From NCBI GenBank assembly GCA_014529385.2, contig CM043957.1, positions 87,208,381 through 87,272,380 of the forward strand: a DNA stretch of 64,000 nucleotides. The letters run 5' to 3'. Numbering within the stretch: the stretch's first letter is position 1; each line of letters opens with the position of its first letter. Of this stretch, positions 43,746-55,737 are shown one piece after another. The notes beneath the pieces are model-generated. The model ran no database searches, was not told where the DNA came from, and saw only the letters and a program-made list of their open reading frames with translations. Source of the DNA: Adiantum capillus-veneris. Taxonomy: Eukaryota; Streptophyta; Polypodiopsida; Polypodiales; Pteridaceae. The translations under genes were made by a program, and so were the position numbers.

Positions 43746-43932
43746 TAAAGGGGATCGGGGAGCACCACAGACGAAGAGTGAGAGAGAGAGAAGGAGACAC
43801 ACACGATGTGGGTGGGGAGACTCTAAAGAGTGAGCAGCCCCCTATACACTTATGCTATGTATAAGGTATACAAGTCAGTGGACGCCCAGACTCTGGGCGG
43901 CCGGGCAAGGCACAGGCGCCTATACCCCAACA
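43746..43932 (-). repeat. 5' LTR of the third Copia derivative
   Basis: 187 bp; the end next to the primer site reads TTTA instead of TTCA on the minus strand. Confidence 0.95.
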
Positions 43933-43937
43933 AGCTG

Positions 43938-44260
43938 AAGGTGTTCACCTATATTTGCAGAAGGTAGATCTGCTGCATGGTTTGTGCGTGCTCATCTCTA
44001 TTACTTTTCCCCTTATGCAAGCAGCTGAACAACTTGCTTAGTAATGAACAACTTGACCAGTGATCAACATCACAATCCACAGCCCGCAAAAAGCTAACCT
44101 CAAAGCGCTCAAAGCAACTGCCCCTTGGTGCAAGCATCTGAGCTACCTGCCTCATTTCCTTAAGCATCTGAGCGATCTGCTCCCAAATCAGCACCGTGTA
44201 CTGATATATCTAAGCGAACTGCTCCAAGATCAGCACCACCATAATATGATTTGACATTCA
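43938..44260. repeat. Degenerate tandem repeat, right part
   Basis: This continues the motif seen at 39360-40063, with units near 44020, 44085, 44135, 44165 and 44210. Each contains CTGAGC-type sequence followed by CTGCTCC and a CAGCACC stretch. Confidence 0.6.
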
Positions 44261-44283
44261 CTAAACGGTATTTTTCTTGCTCT

Positions 44284-44356
44284 TCTTCTTCTTCTCTCTC
44301 TCTCTCTCTCTCACTCTCACACGCGCGCGCACACACACACACAAATCAACACTCAT

Positions 44357-44405
<49 letters not shown>
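44284..44405. repeat. Compound (CT)n and (CA)n microsatellite
   Basis: (TC)n at 44294-44320, CA/CG alternation to 44343, then a short TC run and (CA)n at 44369-44405. Confidence 0.95.
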
Positions 44406-44407
<2 letters not shown>

Positions 44408-44569
44408 TGCACGCACACAAACATTGCAGAGACTTACCTGGGTCCTGTTTGTTGTTTTTGCTGCTTACTGCACGTGATTACCGTTTGCTGCATCCTGTCT
44501 ACTCCGGTATGCTGCTCGCGATTGCCATTTGCTGCGTCCTCTCCTGCTTTTCTTTAATTTTATTGCCCT

Positions 44570-45076
44570 GTTGACTGTGTGTTTTGAGGAGGCGTTTGCT
44601 TTCGATCGACAGAATTAGCAGCATCCACATTTGTTTTAATTTTATCATGCGCCAAGTGGAATGCTTCTTCTTGCTGCTCGCGATTGCCGTTTGCTGCGTC
44701 CTCTCCTGCTTTTCTTTTATGTTATTGCCCTGTTCACTGCGCGTTTTGAGGATGCGTTTGCTTTCGATTGACAGAATTAGCAGCATCCACGTTTGCTTTA
44801 ATTTTATCATGCGCCAAGTGGCATGCTTCTTCCCCTGCAAGCATCTTACACTGAAAGGGGTAAAAAAAAGAAAAGAAAAAAAAAAGACATCCGACATTCA
44901 AATGTTCACTGCGCGTTTTGAGGATGCGTTTGCTTTCGATTGACAGAATTAGCAGCATCCACGTTTGCTTTAATTTTATCATGCGCCAAGTGGCATGCTT
45001 CTTCCCCTGCAAGCATCTTACACTGAAAGGGGTAAAAAAAAGAAAAGAAAAAAAAAGACATCCGACATTCAAATAG
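44570..45076 (+). repeat. Three tandem copies upstream of the nucleoporin gene
   Basis: Units start near 44570, 44732 and 44904, with a spacing of 162 and 172 bp. Each contains TTTGAGGA(G/T)GCGTTTGC, GACAGAATTAGCAGCATCCAC and TCATGCGCCAAGTGG (given in separate pieces). The last two are nearly identical and include an A-rich tract. The third ends about 45 bp before the start codon, so the array probably includes promoter or 5' untranslated sequence. Confidence 0.9.
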
Positions 45077-45121
45077 TCTCTTGCTTACGGAAACCGCGGT
45101 GTGAGGTTTATTCCAGAAGCC

Positions 45122-47485
45122 ATGGCGACGGGCTTCAGCTTCGGGGCCACCCCATCGTCCTCATCGTCCTCCTCGGCCCCTGCATTTAGCTTCGGGAGCA
45201 GCCCCTTTGGTACGGCTTCCTCGTCTCCTTCTCTCTTCGGAACGCCTTCTACAGGCTTTCAAACGACGGCATCGCCATTCGGAACCCCAGCTTCCTCTTC
45301 AGCAGGGAGTTTGTTTGCTACTCCAGCTTCAGCATCTTCAGGAGGAAGTCTCTTCTCAACTCCTTCACCTGCGGCCACAACAGGTAGCTTTTTGTTCTCA
45401 AATTCTTCTTCAGCTTCTGCTCCAAACACTGCAGGGACTTCCCCTTTTGCGATGGCATCTTCTGCCGCAGCTGGGGTAGGATCGCCTTTTGGAACAACAA
45501 GCTTTGGGACTTCGTCAGGTGCACTACCCACCCCTCTGTTCAGCTCGCCATCATCCACATCATTTGGTGCATCTTCACCGTTTTCATCATCATCCTCTCC
45601 ATTTGGTGGTACGTCGGCGTCACCTTTGTTCAGCTTAACATCAGGCACACCTGCGGCTACTACTTCTTCGACTTTTTTTGGCACGAATTCTCAGCCATCT
45701 TCTTCAAGTATGCAATCCTTCAGCTTCTCATCAGCGCCAAAGACAACATCTTTCACTGCTTTTTCAGCTACTCCAGCAACATTGTCTTCTTCAACGCCTA
45801 CAAGTACTTCTGTGTTTAGCGCATCTTTTCCTGTGGGTGGGAGCAACATATCCACATCCGAGTCCACATCTTCTCTATTTGGTAGCAGTTCTTTGGCACC
45901 TAGCATGTCATCATCTTTTTCTCCTTTTGGTGGCGGTGGTAGTGCTATTGGTAGTGGCAGTCTGGGCAACATCTTTGGTAGCTCCGCTGGTTCTTCTTCA
46001 AGTGCATCATCAGGTTCAGCTTCATCTTTCTCATTTGGCTCAGCCTTTGGATCAACTACTTCATTGTCTTCAACAGGGGGTGGTTCCTTGGGGGCTGGCT
46101 TGTTTGGAGGGAGCAAACCTGCGTTTGGAGGGTTTGCATCATCCACATCACCTTTATCATCATCCACTTCTTCTGCTTTGTCATCACCGTTGTTCTCATC
46201 TTCACCTTTTGGTACAACATTGGGTGGATCCTCAACGTCAAAGCCCTCCACTACCACTACCAGTACTCTTGCCCCTTCACCTTTTGGTGTTGTAGCTACA
46301 CCAGCACCATCTCCAACCCCAGCGCCTACATTTCAGATATCAACTGCAGCATCGCAAGCCTTTTCAAGCGCATCTGCCCCAGGCTCATCGTCTACTGCCT
46401 CTCCCGCGTCAGGTTTCTCTTTTAACTTAAGCTCTACACCACCGTCCTCAACCATATCACTGTCTCCTGGGTTTTCTTTTGCAAATGCTGTGCCAAGTTT
46501 GGCCAAACCATCTTCATCCATGACTGCTTCTGTGACTTCTGGTACACAAACAACACCAGGTTTAGAACCGCTGACATCTGCAACTCCCTTGACAGCAACT
46601 GGTCCTGCAGCAAGCTCACAGCCAGTAACTTCAACTACATCCAGTTCCACAGTGGCAGCATCCACACCATCCTTATCTTTCAATTTCCAGCAGCCATCTT
46701 CACAAGCAGCTGGTGGAGCCAAGCCCTCTTCATCTTTGATGGCAGGTGGTCTCTTTCCATCCTCTGCTCCTTCTACAAGTGCAGCTGGTCCAACTACGAC
46801 CTCAGGTAAAAGATTTTTGATGTCAAGTGAACATCACAGTTTTGCTCAACATTTTTGGTATGAATATACGCAACTTTCACAACATATCGCACACAAGAAG
46901 GATAGGGCTTGGCTCATGTTATGATCTGGAAGCACATTGCATAGTGGCTGAAGGAAACTCAAAATCGTCACGAGAAGTTTCCCCGGTGTCGTTTGTGCCA
47001 TTTTCTTCTACGCATGTCATATGCATTTCGATTCAAAACTTGCTGATGCATTGAACTTCTTTGCAGTTGGAGTATCTGCTTCTATTGGCGTTACCGCAGC
47101 TTTGGGATCGTCCTCATCAAGTTCTTTGGTTCCAAGGTAATGAATTGTGATTAGATTCATGAAACTTGCAGAAATTACATGACTTTAGAAAGCGTAGCTG
47201 AATGTATTGAATTTGCAGCTCTACCACTGGGCCATCAAGCAATGTGCTAGCTCCAAAAACTCCTTCGGAAGTCACTGGAAAGAGTGTAGATGAGGTAGGA
47301 GGTAAGATTTGGAGTGGTAATTTGTGGTTTTCTGTGTTATTCACGATCTTTTTACAACACAGATAATTAAAGACTGGACAAATGAATTGCAAGAACAGAG
47401 CACCAAGTTTCGAAAGCAAGCAGAAGCTTTAAGTTCATGGGACCGAAGAATAATAAGTAATAGAAACGTGCTTATTAAACTAGAG
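45122..47485 (+). CDS. NUP62: Nucleoporin Nup62/Nsp1-type, exons 1-4 (3' end not found)
   Basis: This is a central-channel nucleoporin. The start at 45122 (MATGFSFG) is preferred over the in-frame ATG at 45101 because FG sequence begins there. Exon 1 (45122-46805) encodes about 561 residues of Ser/Thr/Ala-rich FG repeats (FSFGSSPFG, SLFGTPS and many similar), which form the permeability barrier. Exon 2 (47067-47136), exon 3 (47219-47294) and exon 4 (47363-47485) have GT-AG borders and compatible phases. Exon 4 reads IIKDWTNELQEQSTKF and SSWDRRIISNRNVL, the start of the conserved Nsp1/Nup62 C-terminal coiled coil that assembles with Nup54 and Nup58. The joined part has 651 codons. The rest of the coiled coil was not seen before 64000, so it is either truncated or beyond a transposon-filled intron. 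Confidence 0.9.
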
Positions 47486-48090
47486 GTAAACAGTGAATCT
47501 TTTTGAGGCCAAATTCTATGATTGTAATTTGTCAATGTGTCATTCACCAGATGCATCATGATACTCTTTGTTTTCGAATATTAGCATCGTGCGAGAGCAA
47601 TTCTGCTTGAATGGAAGTTTATGTGGAGGTCACCCTCTAGATGTTTTCACTGTCCTTTCTCATGAGAAAAAGAGGGGGTCTTACAGGTAGGAGTCACAAA
47701 TTACAAAATACTTAGGTGACTCCGAAGGAGCTCATGCTTTAAGTTAAACAAGCAAGATGGGAGAGAGGAAAAGCTTTTATGAGAGTGGACATGTTGAGAT
47801 GTGGTCTATGGGACAGGGTTCGATTGTAGTCTGGAATTACATTTAAGCTACATAATAAGGTGCCAGGAGATTTTAGGAGGTTATGGCCGCCCACCCTCTT
47901 CCCTCTTCCTACCTTCCTCACTTCTTGTTTCGGCCCCTTACTTTGTTTGGTACCTTTGGCCATTGCCATTGTCGTTGAAGTGTATAGATCCAAACAGCTT
48001 TTGCTGGATAACTCATAGATGTTCCACTTCTTTGTCAAAGTGCAGCCGAAGGGGTGGTGATAAGGAAACACAAGGGAGAGAGAGGAGAAG
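47486..48090 (+). other. Probable nucleoporin intron 4, unassigned
   Basis: This begins GTAAAC as a splice donor after exon 4. I looked for continuation of the coiled coil (Leu/Glu-rich, QLELIE-like) and did not find it. At 48091 an LTR begins. Confidence 0.55.
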
Positions 48091-48808
48091 TGTAAGGTGC
48101 AGCGGAAGTGAATGTTGAACTTTGCTCAAGATGAGTGCTCTGAACTGTGCTCAAGGGTTCCTTTTACTTACGGAAGAGAGAGCCTTCCGTTCTTTTAGTG
48201 AGAGAGTGCAAATGATCACAAACAAAGTGGAAAAACACAGGTGTTGAGACTGAGAGATAGAGAGAGAAGAATACGACACTAGAATGTTGTCAAACCTTCC
48301 TCCAAGGGCCCCACTCTCTATGGCGAGAGAGGTCTATGCTATTGATTGCACAAATCTCGTACAATGGTCTAAATGCAATGGACTTGCCAACGATGTTGAC
48401 GGCGACGAGACGGGCTGAAATCTGAAAACGCTAAGGGCTGAAATTTGCAAATCTTGTATCTGCTGAATTCTGACTCTATCTCGGTGACGACGACGCGACG
48501 ATGATGCGCTGAAAACGCAGATGTTGAAATCTGCGAATAGCGGGCTGAATCTGCAAATGCTGGCTGTTTTGATCGTTCGGTGAGGATCTGCTGCGGGAAG
48601 GTGAGATCTGCGAGGTTTGGGGGCTGCAGTACGGAGTTCGACTGTTGAAAACTGAAAATGCTGATGCAACTGGGGGATTTGTCGCCAAGAAACTGCAAAC
48701 GTTGGAGGCAATCTGTTGTCCCAAAAACGCTAGGGCTGATGAGGTATCTGCTGCAAAAACGCTAGGGAATCTGCTGCAAACTGCCTACCCAGTTTCCCAA
48801 CAAAGTCA
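48091..48808 (-). repeat. LTR copy A, minus orientation
   Basis: 718 bp starting TGTAAGGTGCAGCGG on the plus strand. It matches LTR copies B (49805-50558) and C (51736-52512) in reverse, with some internal differences. Confidence 0.88.
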
Positions 48809-49110
48809 CTTAATAATAATAAGTGAAAAATGGCTAAAATGGGTTCTATGCATTGTAAAATACTCCTGATGGGTACTGACTGTAATCTGATGATCATGCT
48901 GTGTGCAACCACAAGAAATGCAACTACTCTTAAGTGTTTGGACATGCACGGTCTACGAACAGACTCACATGTGCAACGTCACAGTGAAACGCGTTTCGAC
49001 AGGTCAAGACTGGTGAAAAGTTTCGGGCCTTGAAACATTTTGCTCACCAAGTGAGACAAGCCGTATCAGAGACTCAAAGCAGGAACGGGAACATGCCCCC
49101 ACGATAGTTT

Positions 49111-49150
<40 letters not shown>

Positions 49151-49804
49151 GCGATTCGAACGGGAATGAGGACCCAACAACAAATCAATTGATGAAGAGT
49201 CCGATGGATTACTTGATGACTTTCTTGAAGAGGATCAGAAGTCTACAGATCTTAACCGACAATTGCAACTGAGCACGTGTACGAAGAGGTTGATGAACTT
49301 TGCACAAGATCCAACCTATGCTTAGTAATATGAAGAACCAGCTGATTTTGAAATTTTATGATATATGGAAAAAGGCTACCAAACAACCTATAAAGTGGGC
49401 AATGAAAATCAAAGAAAAGCCGAAATAAAAGGAGGAGCACTCTCTTCTCATGGAAGAGAACATGAACGTGCTATGCAACAAAAACGCAGTGACATGATGA
49501 AGTATCGAAAGCACTTGAAAAAGGGATGGAAGTTCGAGTCTTTTGTCACGTGCACATCTAACCCTATGTGTACGTGGACAAGCTACTTCATGACATGGGT
49601 TCAATTCAGTTAGATTAGGAAGTGTTTTGCCACTTTTGTGAGTCTGTTCGCAGACCGTGCATGTCCAGACACTTAGATTAGATGCATATCCTCTGGTTTC
49701 ACACAACATGATCGTCAGAATTCCATCAGAACCCATCAAGAGCATTTTTACAGTGCATAGACCTATTTTCCCTATTTTGACATTTTTCACTTATTATTTT
49801 TAAG
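48809..49804. repeat. Centre of an inverted repeat with poly(G)
   Basis: 48809-48990 is the reverse complement of about 49620-49804, so together with LTR copies A and B an inverted repeat of about 900 bp per arm is formed. The spacer contains a run of 37 G (49113-49149) and short frames (for example a stretch beginning with SDGLLDDFLEEDQ near 49200) that I cannot assign. No conserved protein is seen. Confidence 0.78.
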
Positions 49805-50558
49805 TGACTTTGTTGGGAAACTGGGTAGGGCAATTTGCATAAGTTAATATATAAGGACCTCTAGCGCTAGCATTTCTGGCAGAAGAGCAAGGAGAGCACA
49901 GGCATCAGTTTGAACAGGCTTCTCCCTCTCTCTCTCAAGCAAGATCCCTAAGAACCCTGGCGTTTTCCAGACCTGCATTTCAGCGTTTTTGCATCCAGAA
50001 TATCAGCATTTCAAGACAGCTTTCCAGCGATTCCAAGACCCAGCAGATCAGCATTTTTCATGACCAGCAGACCAGCGTTTTTCCTCAGCATTAGACCAAC
50101 GCTTTTCAGCCAGATTCGCAGCATATTCAGCAACGTACTTCAACGTTTTTCCTCAGCCTAAGGTAGCGTTTTCAGCAAGGCACTAAGCACACGGGACAAC
50201 ACCAGCTTGGCGCGGCAGGAACCGACTCATAGCATTCAGTTTTCAGCTTTAGCATCGTCGACCTCGACATAGCACCACTTAGATTTGCATCAGCATCTTG
50301 TACCCGATTGTGCAATCAATAGCATAGACTTCTGTCGCCAACGAGAGAGGAGCCCTTGGAGGAGGGTTTGACTACTTGCCTGGTGTCGTATTCTTCTCTC
50401 TCAATCTCTCAGTCTCATGCACCTTCATTCACAGTGTTTATCCACTTTGTTTGTGATCACTTGCACTCTCTCTCTTCCCTAAGTAAAAGGAACCTCGAGC
50501 ATAGTTCGGAGCACTCATCTTGAGCAAAGTTCAACATTCACTTCCGCTGCACCTTACA
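49805..50558 (+). repeat. LTR copy B
   Basis: 754 bp from TGACTTTGTTGGG to CCTTACA, with a TATA-like TATATAAGG near 49848. Confidence 0.88.
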
Positions 50559-50571
50559 TTGGTATCAGAGC
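50559..50571 (+). promoter_or_regulatory. Primer-binding site after LTR B
   Basis: TTGGTATCAGAGC directly abuts the LTR end and matches the initiator-methionine tRNA type. Confidence 0.93.
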
Positions 50572-50980
50572 TTTGACAGTGTTCTGTATCACTCAAGGAA
50601 AGAACCACAATAATTTTTTTTGCTTGTTGCGGTCGCACGTAACCCAAGTCCTCTTGGGCGTGTCGATTCCTAATCGGGTTGTTGAAGAGTGACAGGAAAC
50701 CCAAGAAAGAAGGGCTTGTCCAGCCTCCCCTTGTGCCTCTTTTCACTCATTGAGAGCGGACCGTGCACTTAGCGGTTGGCCAATCGACGTGAGGTGGGAA
50801 AAAGCAACCTTGGTGTGAGCGCAAGGCCGCCAAGGGGTGCGCCCGCGGAAAAGAGCAGAACTCGGGTGAAGAGAGAACCTCAAGAACCTCAAGACCCCCA
50901 AGAATCTCAAGATCCTCAAGAACCCAAGACCCACAAGAACCCAAGTTCCTCGTGAACTTAAGAACCAAAGATCACAGTGT

Positions 50981-51735
50981 ATGGTCATCACCCGAAGCGG
51001 AATGGATACTTCGCATGGAGATAATGGGCATGATAGTAGCGAAGAAGAATCTCACCACCAAGGAGGTTTTTCGGACCCTCCTCCTTCCCCATCTACGCCA
51101 CGGTTTGCACCGAATCCTATGGAGGCTTTGGTCAAATCAATGATGGACATGATGGCACGACAAGAAGCGACTTGCGTTGCCTTGGAATGCGAGCGCGATG
51201 AACGAAAAGAAAGAAAAGCAGAAAGAAAGGCGGCTATTGAGCAAGCGCGCTTGCAAGTTGAAGACAAACGCGAGGTGTAGAGAGACCTACGCATGCAAGA
51301 GTTGGTCCGACAGGCTCTCACCTCAAAAGCCGAGCCGGCCAAAGATGTTGGTAGTTTATCAAGTGGCGCAAGCTGAGATTCGGACTCCAACAACCCCCGT
51401 CACAGAGAAGATCCAGTTCAGTAAGTATGATGGTAAGATGGATGCTACGGTTATTCATTCTTGGTTGCATCAATTTAATGCTTATTTTGCGACAACTAAG
51501 AAAATAGGCAATAGCAAGGTTTTGACGGCAGTTATGTACCTTGTTGGTGATGCCATTAATTGGTACCACGCATGGCAAGAGGCATAGACGAAGACACGCT
51601 CCTTTCTTTCAATTGGGCCGACTTCCAAGACAAGCTCAAGGTGCGGTTTATGCCACCCCAGTACCTCGTACCATTGAAGGACGATTGGCGCGGTCTCAAG
51701 CAAAATGGTATGCCAGTTATGTCTTTCTCTAATTG
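50981..51735 (+). pseudogene. Truncated gypsy-type gag
   Basis: Frame 50981-51280 reads MVITRSGMDTSHGDN, then a Glu/Arg/Lys-rich helix (ECERDERKERKAERK). A shift leads into 51177-51587, with IQFSKYDGKMDATVIHSWLH, FNAYFATTK and AINWYHAW, the start of the retrotransposon Gag capsid domain. A stop at about 51585 is followed in another frame by LSFNWADFQDKLKVRFMPP, the capsid continuation. The gag stops mid-domain at MPVMSFSN, where LTR C begins. Confidence 0.85.
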
Positions 51736-52512
51736 TGACTTTGTTGGGAAACTGGGTAGGGCAATTTGCATAAGTTAATATATAAGGACCCCTAGCTCTA
51801 GCATTTCTAGCAGAAGAGCAAGGACAGCACAGGCACCAGTTGCAGCAGGCTTCTCCCTCTCTCTCTCAAGCAAGATCCCTAAGAACCGTGGCGTTTTCCA
51901 GCCCTGAATTGCAACGTTTTTGCAGCCAGCATATCAGCATTTCAAGACGGCTTTCCAGCGATTCCAAGACCCAACAAATTAGCGTTTTTCATGACCAGCA
52001 GACCAGCACTTTTCCTCAGCATTAGACCAGCATTTTTCAGCCAGATTCGCAGCATATACAACAACCTACTTCAGCGTTTTTCCTCAGCCTAAGGCAGCAT
52101 TTTCAGCAAGGCACTTCAGCAAGGCACTAAGCACACGAAACAACACCAGCTTGGCGCGGCAGGAACCGACTCATAGCATTCAGTTTTCAGCTTTAGCATC
52201 GTCGACCTGATATAGCACCACTTAGATTTGCATCAGCATCTTGTACCAGATTGTGCAATCGATAGCATAGACTTCTCTCGCCAACGAGATGGGGGCCCTT
52301 GGAGGAGGGTTTGACAACTTGCTTGGTGTCGTATTCTTCTCTCTCTATCTCTCAGTCTCATGCACCTTCATTCACAGTGTTTATCCACTTTGTTTGTTAA
52401 TCACTTGCACTCTCTCATAAAGAACGGAAGGCTCTCGTAAAAGGAACCTTGAGCATAGTTCGGAGCACTCATCTTGAGCAAAGTTCAACATTCACTTCTG
52501 CTGCACCTTACA
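51736..52512 (+). repeat. LTR copy C
   Basis: 777 bp, matching copy B. Some differences are small indels; by eye the two are close. Confidence 0.88.
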
Positions 52513-52924
52513 TCTTTCTAGGTTACTTGGGCAAATATTCTACTTTTGAAGAACATGTAGTAAAGGGATCTAAGAAACGATGCTACTAACATGTTCACTT
52601 TGAGGATGACACCAACCCCTCTTCTCCCTCTTCAAGGCAAGGAAGATTGACGGGAGTCAAGTTAGCGAAAATACTAGAACGATGAATCTAGACGAGGTAG
52701 AAAGAGCTATCGATGCTCAGACTTTGACATTACCATTGTGATTTGAGAAGAGGAAGGAGCTACCGACACCCAAATTTTGACACTACCTCTTTTGACGACC
52801 CCGATTCCTACTCTTTCTGAAATGTCTTTGACAAGAAGAGGAATCACATGACTTGGGAATGTAAGTATGAGAATTTGAACGGAGAAGGAGAAACAAGAAA
52901 TTTAAAGATGGGGCCACAACTATT
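52513..52924. other. Unassigned sequence
   Basis: Short unrelated frames only. Possibly a retroelement remnant; a stretch near 52600 reads HFEDDTNPSSPSSRQGR, which resembles an integrase-RT linker but is not enough to assign. Confidence 0.35.
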
Positions 52925-52929
52925 AAAGT

Positions 52930-53160
52930 TGATGATGTGGAAGGGTAGAGAGAGAGAGAGAGAGAGTCTCCTAAACCAATCAACCTTGGCAATGAATAAC
53001 TGAATGTGTAGTACAATGGAGGCAAGGGGTTGCATATATACCAACCTCAGTAAATTGCCCTACCGAGACTTTGACAAATAAGTTAAATAAATACCTAAAA
53101 GCCAAAATAAATAATGGGATCACATTGTGTAGTGCACTTGAGATGCCTAAATTCTTAACA
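52930..53160 (-). repeat. 3' LTR of the split Copia element
   Basis: It contains (GA)n at 52947-52966 and matches 60066-60264. Minus-strand start TGTTAAGAATTTAGG follows the purine-rich GCAGAGTGGG (53161-53170 complement). Confidence 0.75.
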
Positions 53161-53701
53161 CCCACTCTGCAACTCATAGTGGACATAAATAGTGAGACCA
53201 AGTCGATAAAGAAGCTACCATGGACACCCGAGCAACAACTTCTTGCTGGATACACCTCGGATTTTCTACCCACAACTTTGTACCTTAGAAGAATGCCATC
53301 TTGAGCATCGATTGCCTTTTTAGAAAATTTGAACTGTAGACCACACTACGTCTAAGAATCCCCATTTGTGAACTATGAACACATCACGTCCAAAATACTC
53401 CAAGATAATGAATTGTGGAACACATCCTGCCCATGATCCGACCAACAACAATGGATTGGTGCACTCATCCATAGTATTTTAGATACGTCTGATTGGTTCC
53501 CTGCCAGATGCATGTGCCTTGAACTCCGACCCACGGGTTCAAACACCGAGAACTTGAATTCCAACACATGGGTCCAAATTAATTATATAGAGCACTTCTT
53601 GCCCCTCTCTGCCACTCACAAGCCTCTTTCTGTCTGAAGCTGCTGGCGGCACTCGTCTCCATATGACTAGAAGGCGAGAGTCCTTGCCAGTGTAGACTCC
53701 A
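53161..53701 (-). other. Internal non-coding part between gag and 3' LTR
   Basis: Where protease and pol would be expected, 540 bp hold only short broken frames with no Copia motif. Confidence 0.6.
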
Positions 53702-54682
53702 CTACACCAACAGCCTCTTTGCTGTCCTTCCCCGAGTCACTATCATTGCTTTCCTCCTGATGCTTCCTTTTACCTTTGTCCTTTGTAGAATTTGTGTCTT
53801 TGCCGTTGGATATGCAATCTTTAGCCAAATTACCACGCTTTCCGCAATTGTAACGACGGTTCTTGTCTTCTTTTTGGAATCTGAAGCAGAAAGTGTTTCC
53901 CCACCTTTCTCAAAAATGTGAATTTTGCTTTGACTTATCAACACCGCTTCCTCCTCAAGGAGAAAAGAGCTGAGATGATCAAATTCCAGCTTTTCCTTTG
54001 TGATTTGTAGCCGAAGTGTCCTAGACACCGTTTCATACACCTCAGGCAACTACATGAGAACCAAAGCAGCTAACTGGGTACTAGTTACTGCACTTCTCAT
54101 AGCCGATAGTTGATCATGAATAACTTTAGCCTTCATAAGGAATGATTGCATGGAACTTCCTCGTGGAAATTGGATGGCAAATAACTCTCCAAGAAGGGTG
54201 ATTGCTCGCATTGTAGAATCCCGATCAAACATTCCAACGAGCTTGAACCACATATCGTTGGCAGTCTTCAAAGTCTTCTTCAAAGTTTGAATGGCTGGAG
54301 AAATGTCCTTTGTAAGAGATTCCTCAATGGCCGACATTGCCTTCGCATTAGCAGCATCCCAATCGACACACGATTTAAGATATTCTTCATCTTGAAGCCG
54401 GGTGTAGTTGTTGTTTGGAATCCTCGCAGGGCGGGGCTCTGAGCCGTCGACAATATCCCATAAGCCTTTCCGTGAGAACCAGAGTCGCATGATCAAATTC
54501 CAATGAGCGTAGTTATTTCCGTTCAATTTGTCGCTAGCGCTCGAGCAAGAGGGGGGGCTATCTTTAAGTTGCAAGATCGGGAAATTTAGTAATCCTTCTC
54601 GTACTCCAAGATATGGCGGCACTAACCAAGCCGCAAAATAATCTCCAAGCCGCTCTTGCTGTCCCTCTGTTGAGCCGTTCAC
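53702..54682 (-). pseudogene. Copia Gag, UBN2 type, split
   Basis: Frame 54050-54682 carries the Gag core: KLNGNNYAHWNLIMRLWFSR, GLWDIVDGS, YLKSCVDWDAANAKAMSAIE and MWFKLVGMFDRDS. A stop at 54050 is followed in the next frame by PEVYETVSRTLRLQITKEK. A further shift leads to a damaged zinc knuckle (YNCGKRGNLAKDC), where the first Cys and the His are replaced. The start is uncertain; homology begins near KLNGNNY. Confidence 0.85.
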
Positions 54683-54847
54683 ACTTCTACTCCCAAGCCG
54701 CTCCTCAAATTGACACTCTCAAGGGACTTGAAAAACCTTTGCCTTCAAGCCACCAATACGAAGGGGCAAACTCCCTCTCTTCATCTCATGGTGCTTGTCT
54801 CTTCACCCCGCTACAACAATTAAAACGCTCGGCTTACCAGTCGGGAA

Positions 54848-54874
54848 GGGGGGGGGGGGGGGGGGGGGGGGGGG
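54848..54874 (+). repeat. Poly(G) tract
   Basis: A run of 27 G in the leader of the split Copia element. Confidence 0.97.
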
Positions 54875-55309
54875 CTACAGTCACCAAGCGCACTTCATGT
54901 GTTTCAGAACGCCGGTAAAGGAGAGGCTCCTTACTGCTGTCGCCAAGGGGGCCGCTAGTCGGGTAGCGTGCTAAAACGCACGGCGGGAGGGGGGAATTTA
55001 GTGCTATCGGACGCAGCGTGTCAAAACGTTGGCTTCCACGACAAGGGAACTTAGCCGCCGGCTGGTCGTTTCAACACGCACAGGAGGGGGGAGAGGGGGA
55101 CCGGCGCCGACAAAAGGGACTTCGCTTGCAGTTGCTAGCAAACGCTAGCGACAGCCAAGGGCTCCTCGTTGGCAGCATTTTGCAACGCAAGAGACAACAT
55201 GAAGGGAGATTGACGCTGGCGACGAGGTAGTATACTTCTTCTCAACTTGCTCTTCCTCCTCCTCCAAGGGCTCTTCAAGCACAAAGCTCCACCAAGGGCT
55301 CTGATACCA

Positions 55310-55557
<248 letters not shown>

Positions 55558-55737
55558 AATGTTATATTAACGTCTTCAAAAAGCCAAAGTGACCTATGAG
55601 ACCAATCTGTTACAAAATGATGAATCTAATACCATGTCTGGGTACAAAAGAACTAGAACAAAGATACTACTACTAGAATCCATCCTCATCTGCACTCTGG
55701 ATGTCGAGAGAGTATGGCTCGAATCCTCTGCTGTACG

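Larger units (their letters stand above)
40064..43932 (-). mobile_element. Third Copia derivative, target duplication AGCTG
   Basis: A minus-strand element of 3.9 kb with LTRs at 40064-40252 and 43746-43932. AGCTG is duplicated at 40059-40063 and 43933-43937. The primer site TTGGTATCAGAGC lies next to the 5' LTR, and the polypurine tract AAGTGGGAGGT next to the 3' LTR. Inside are a 1.5 kb leader, a shortened gag, a protease-like region, an unusual Glu/Ser-rich stretch and a remnant of RT. Integrase and most of RT are missing, so it depends on other elements to move. Confidence 0.94.
49805..52512 (+). mobile_element. Gag-only Ty3/gypsy-like element
   Basis: LTRs B (49805-50558) and C (51736-52512) lie in the same orientation. 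A primer site TTGGTATCAGAGC (50559-50571) follows LTR B. A leader and a partial gag lie inside. The gag runs directly into LTR C without protease, RT, integrase or polypurine tract. No matching 5-bp target copies were found at its outer ends, so it may be a rearrangement rather than a simple insertion. Confidence 0.8.

Noticed and set aside
45259-46722. Long minus-strand and alternate-frame open frames opposite the nucleoporin exon
   Set aside because: They are shadows of a biased Ser/Thr/Ala/Pro-rich exon. They are acidic and repetitive and lack a domain, while the plus-strand FG frame and spliced exons are clearly the gene.
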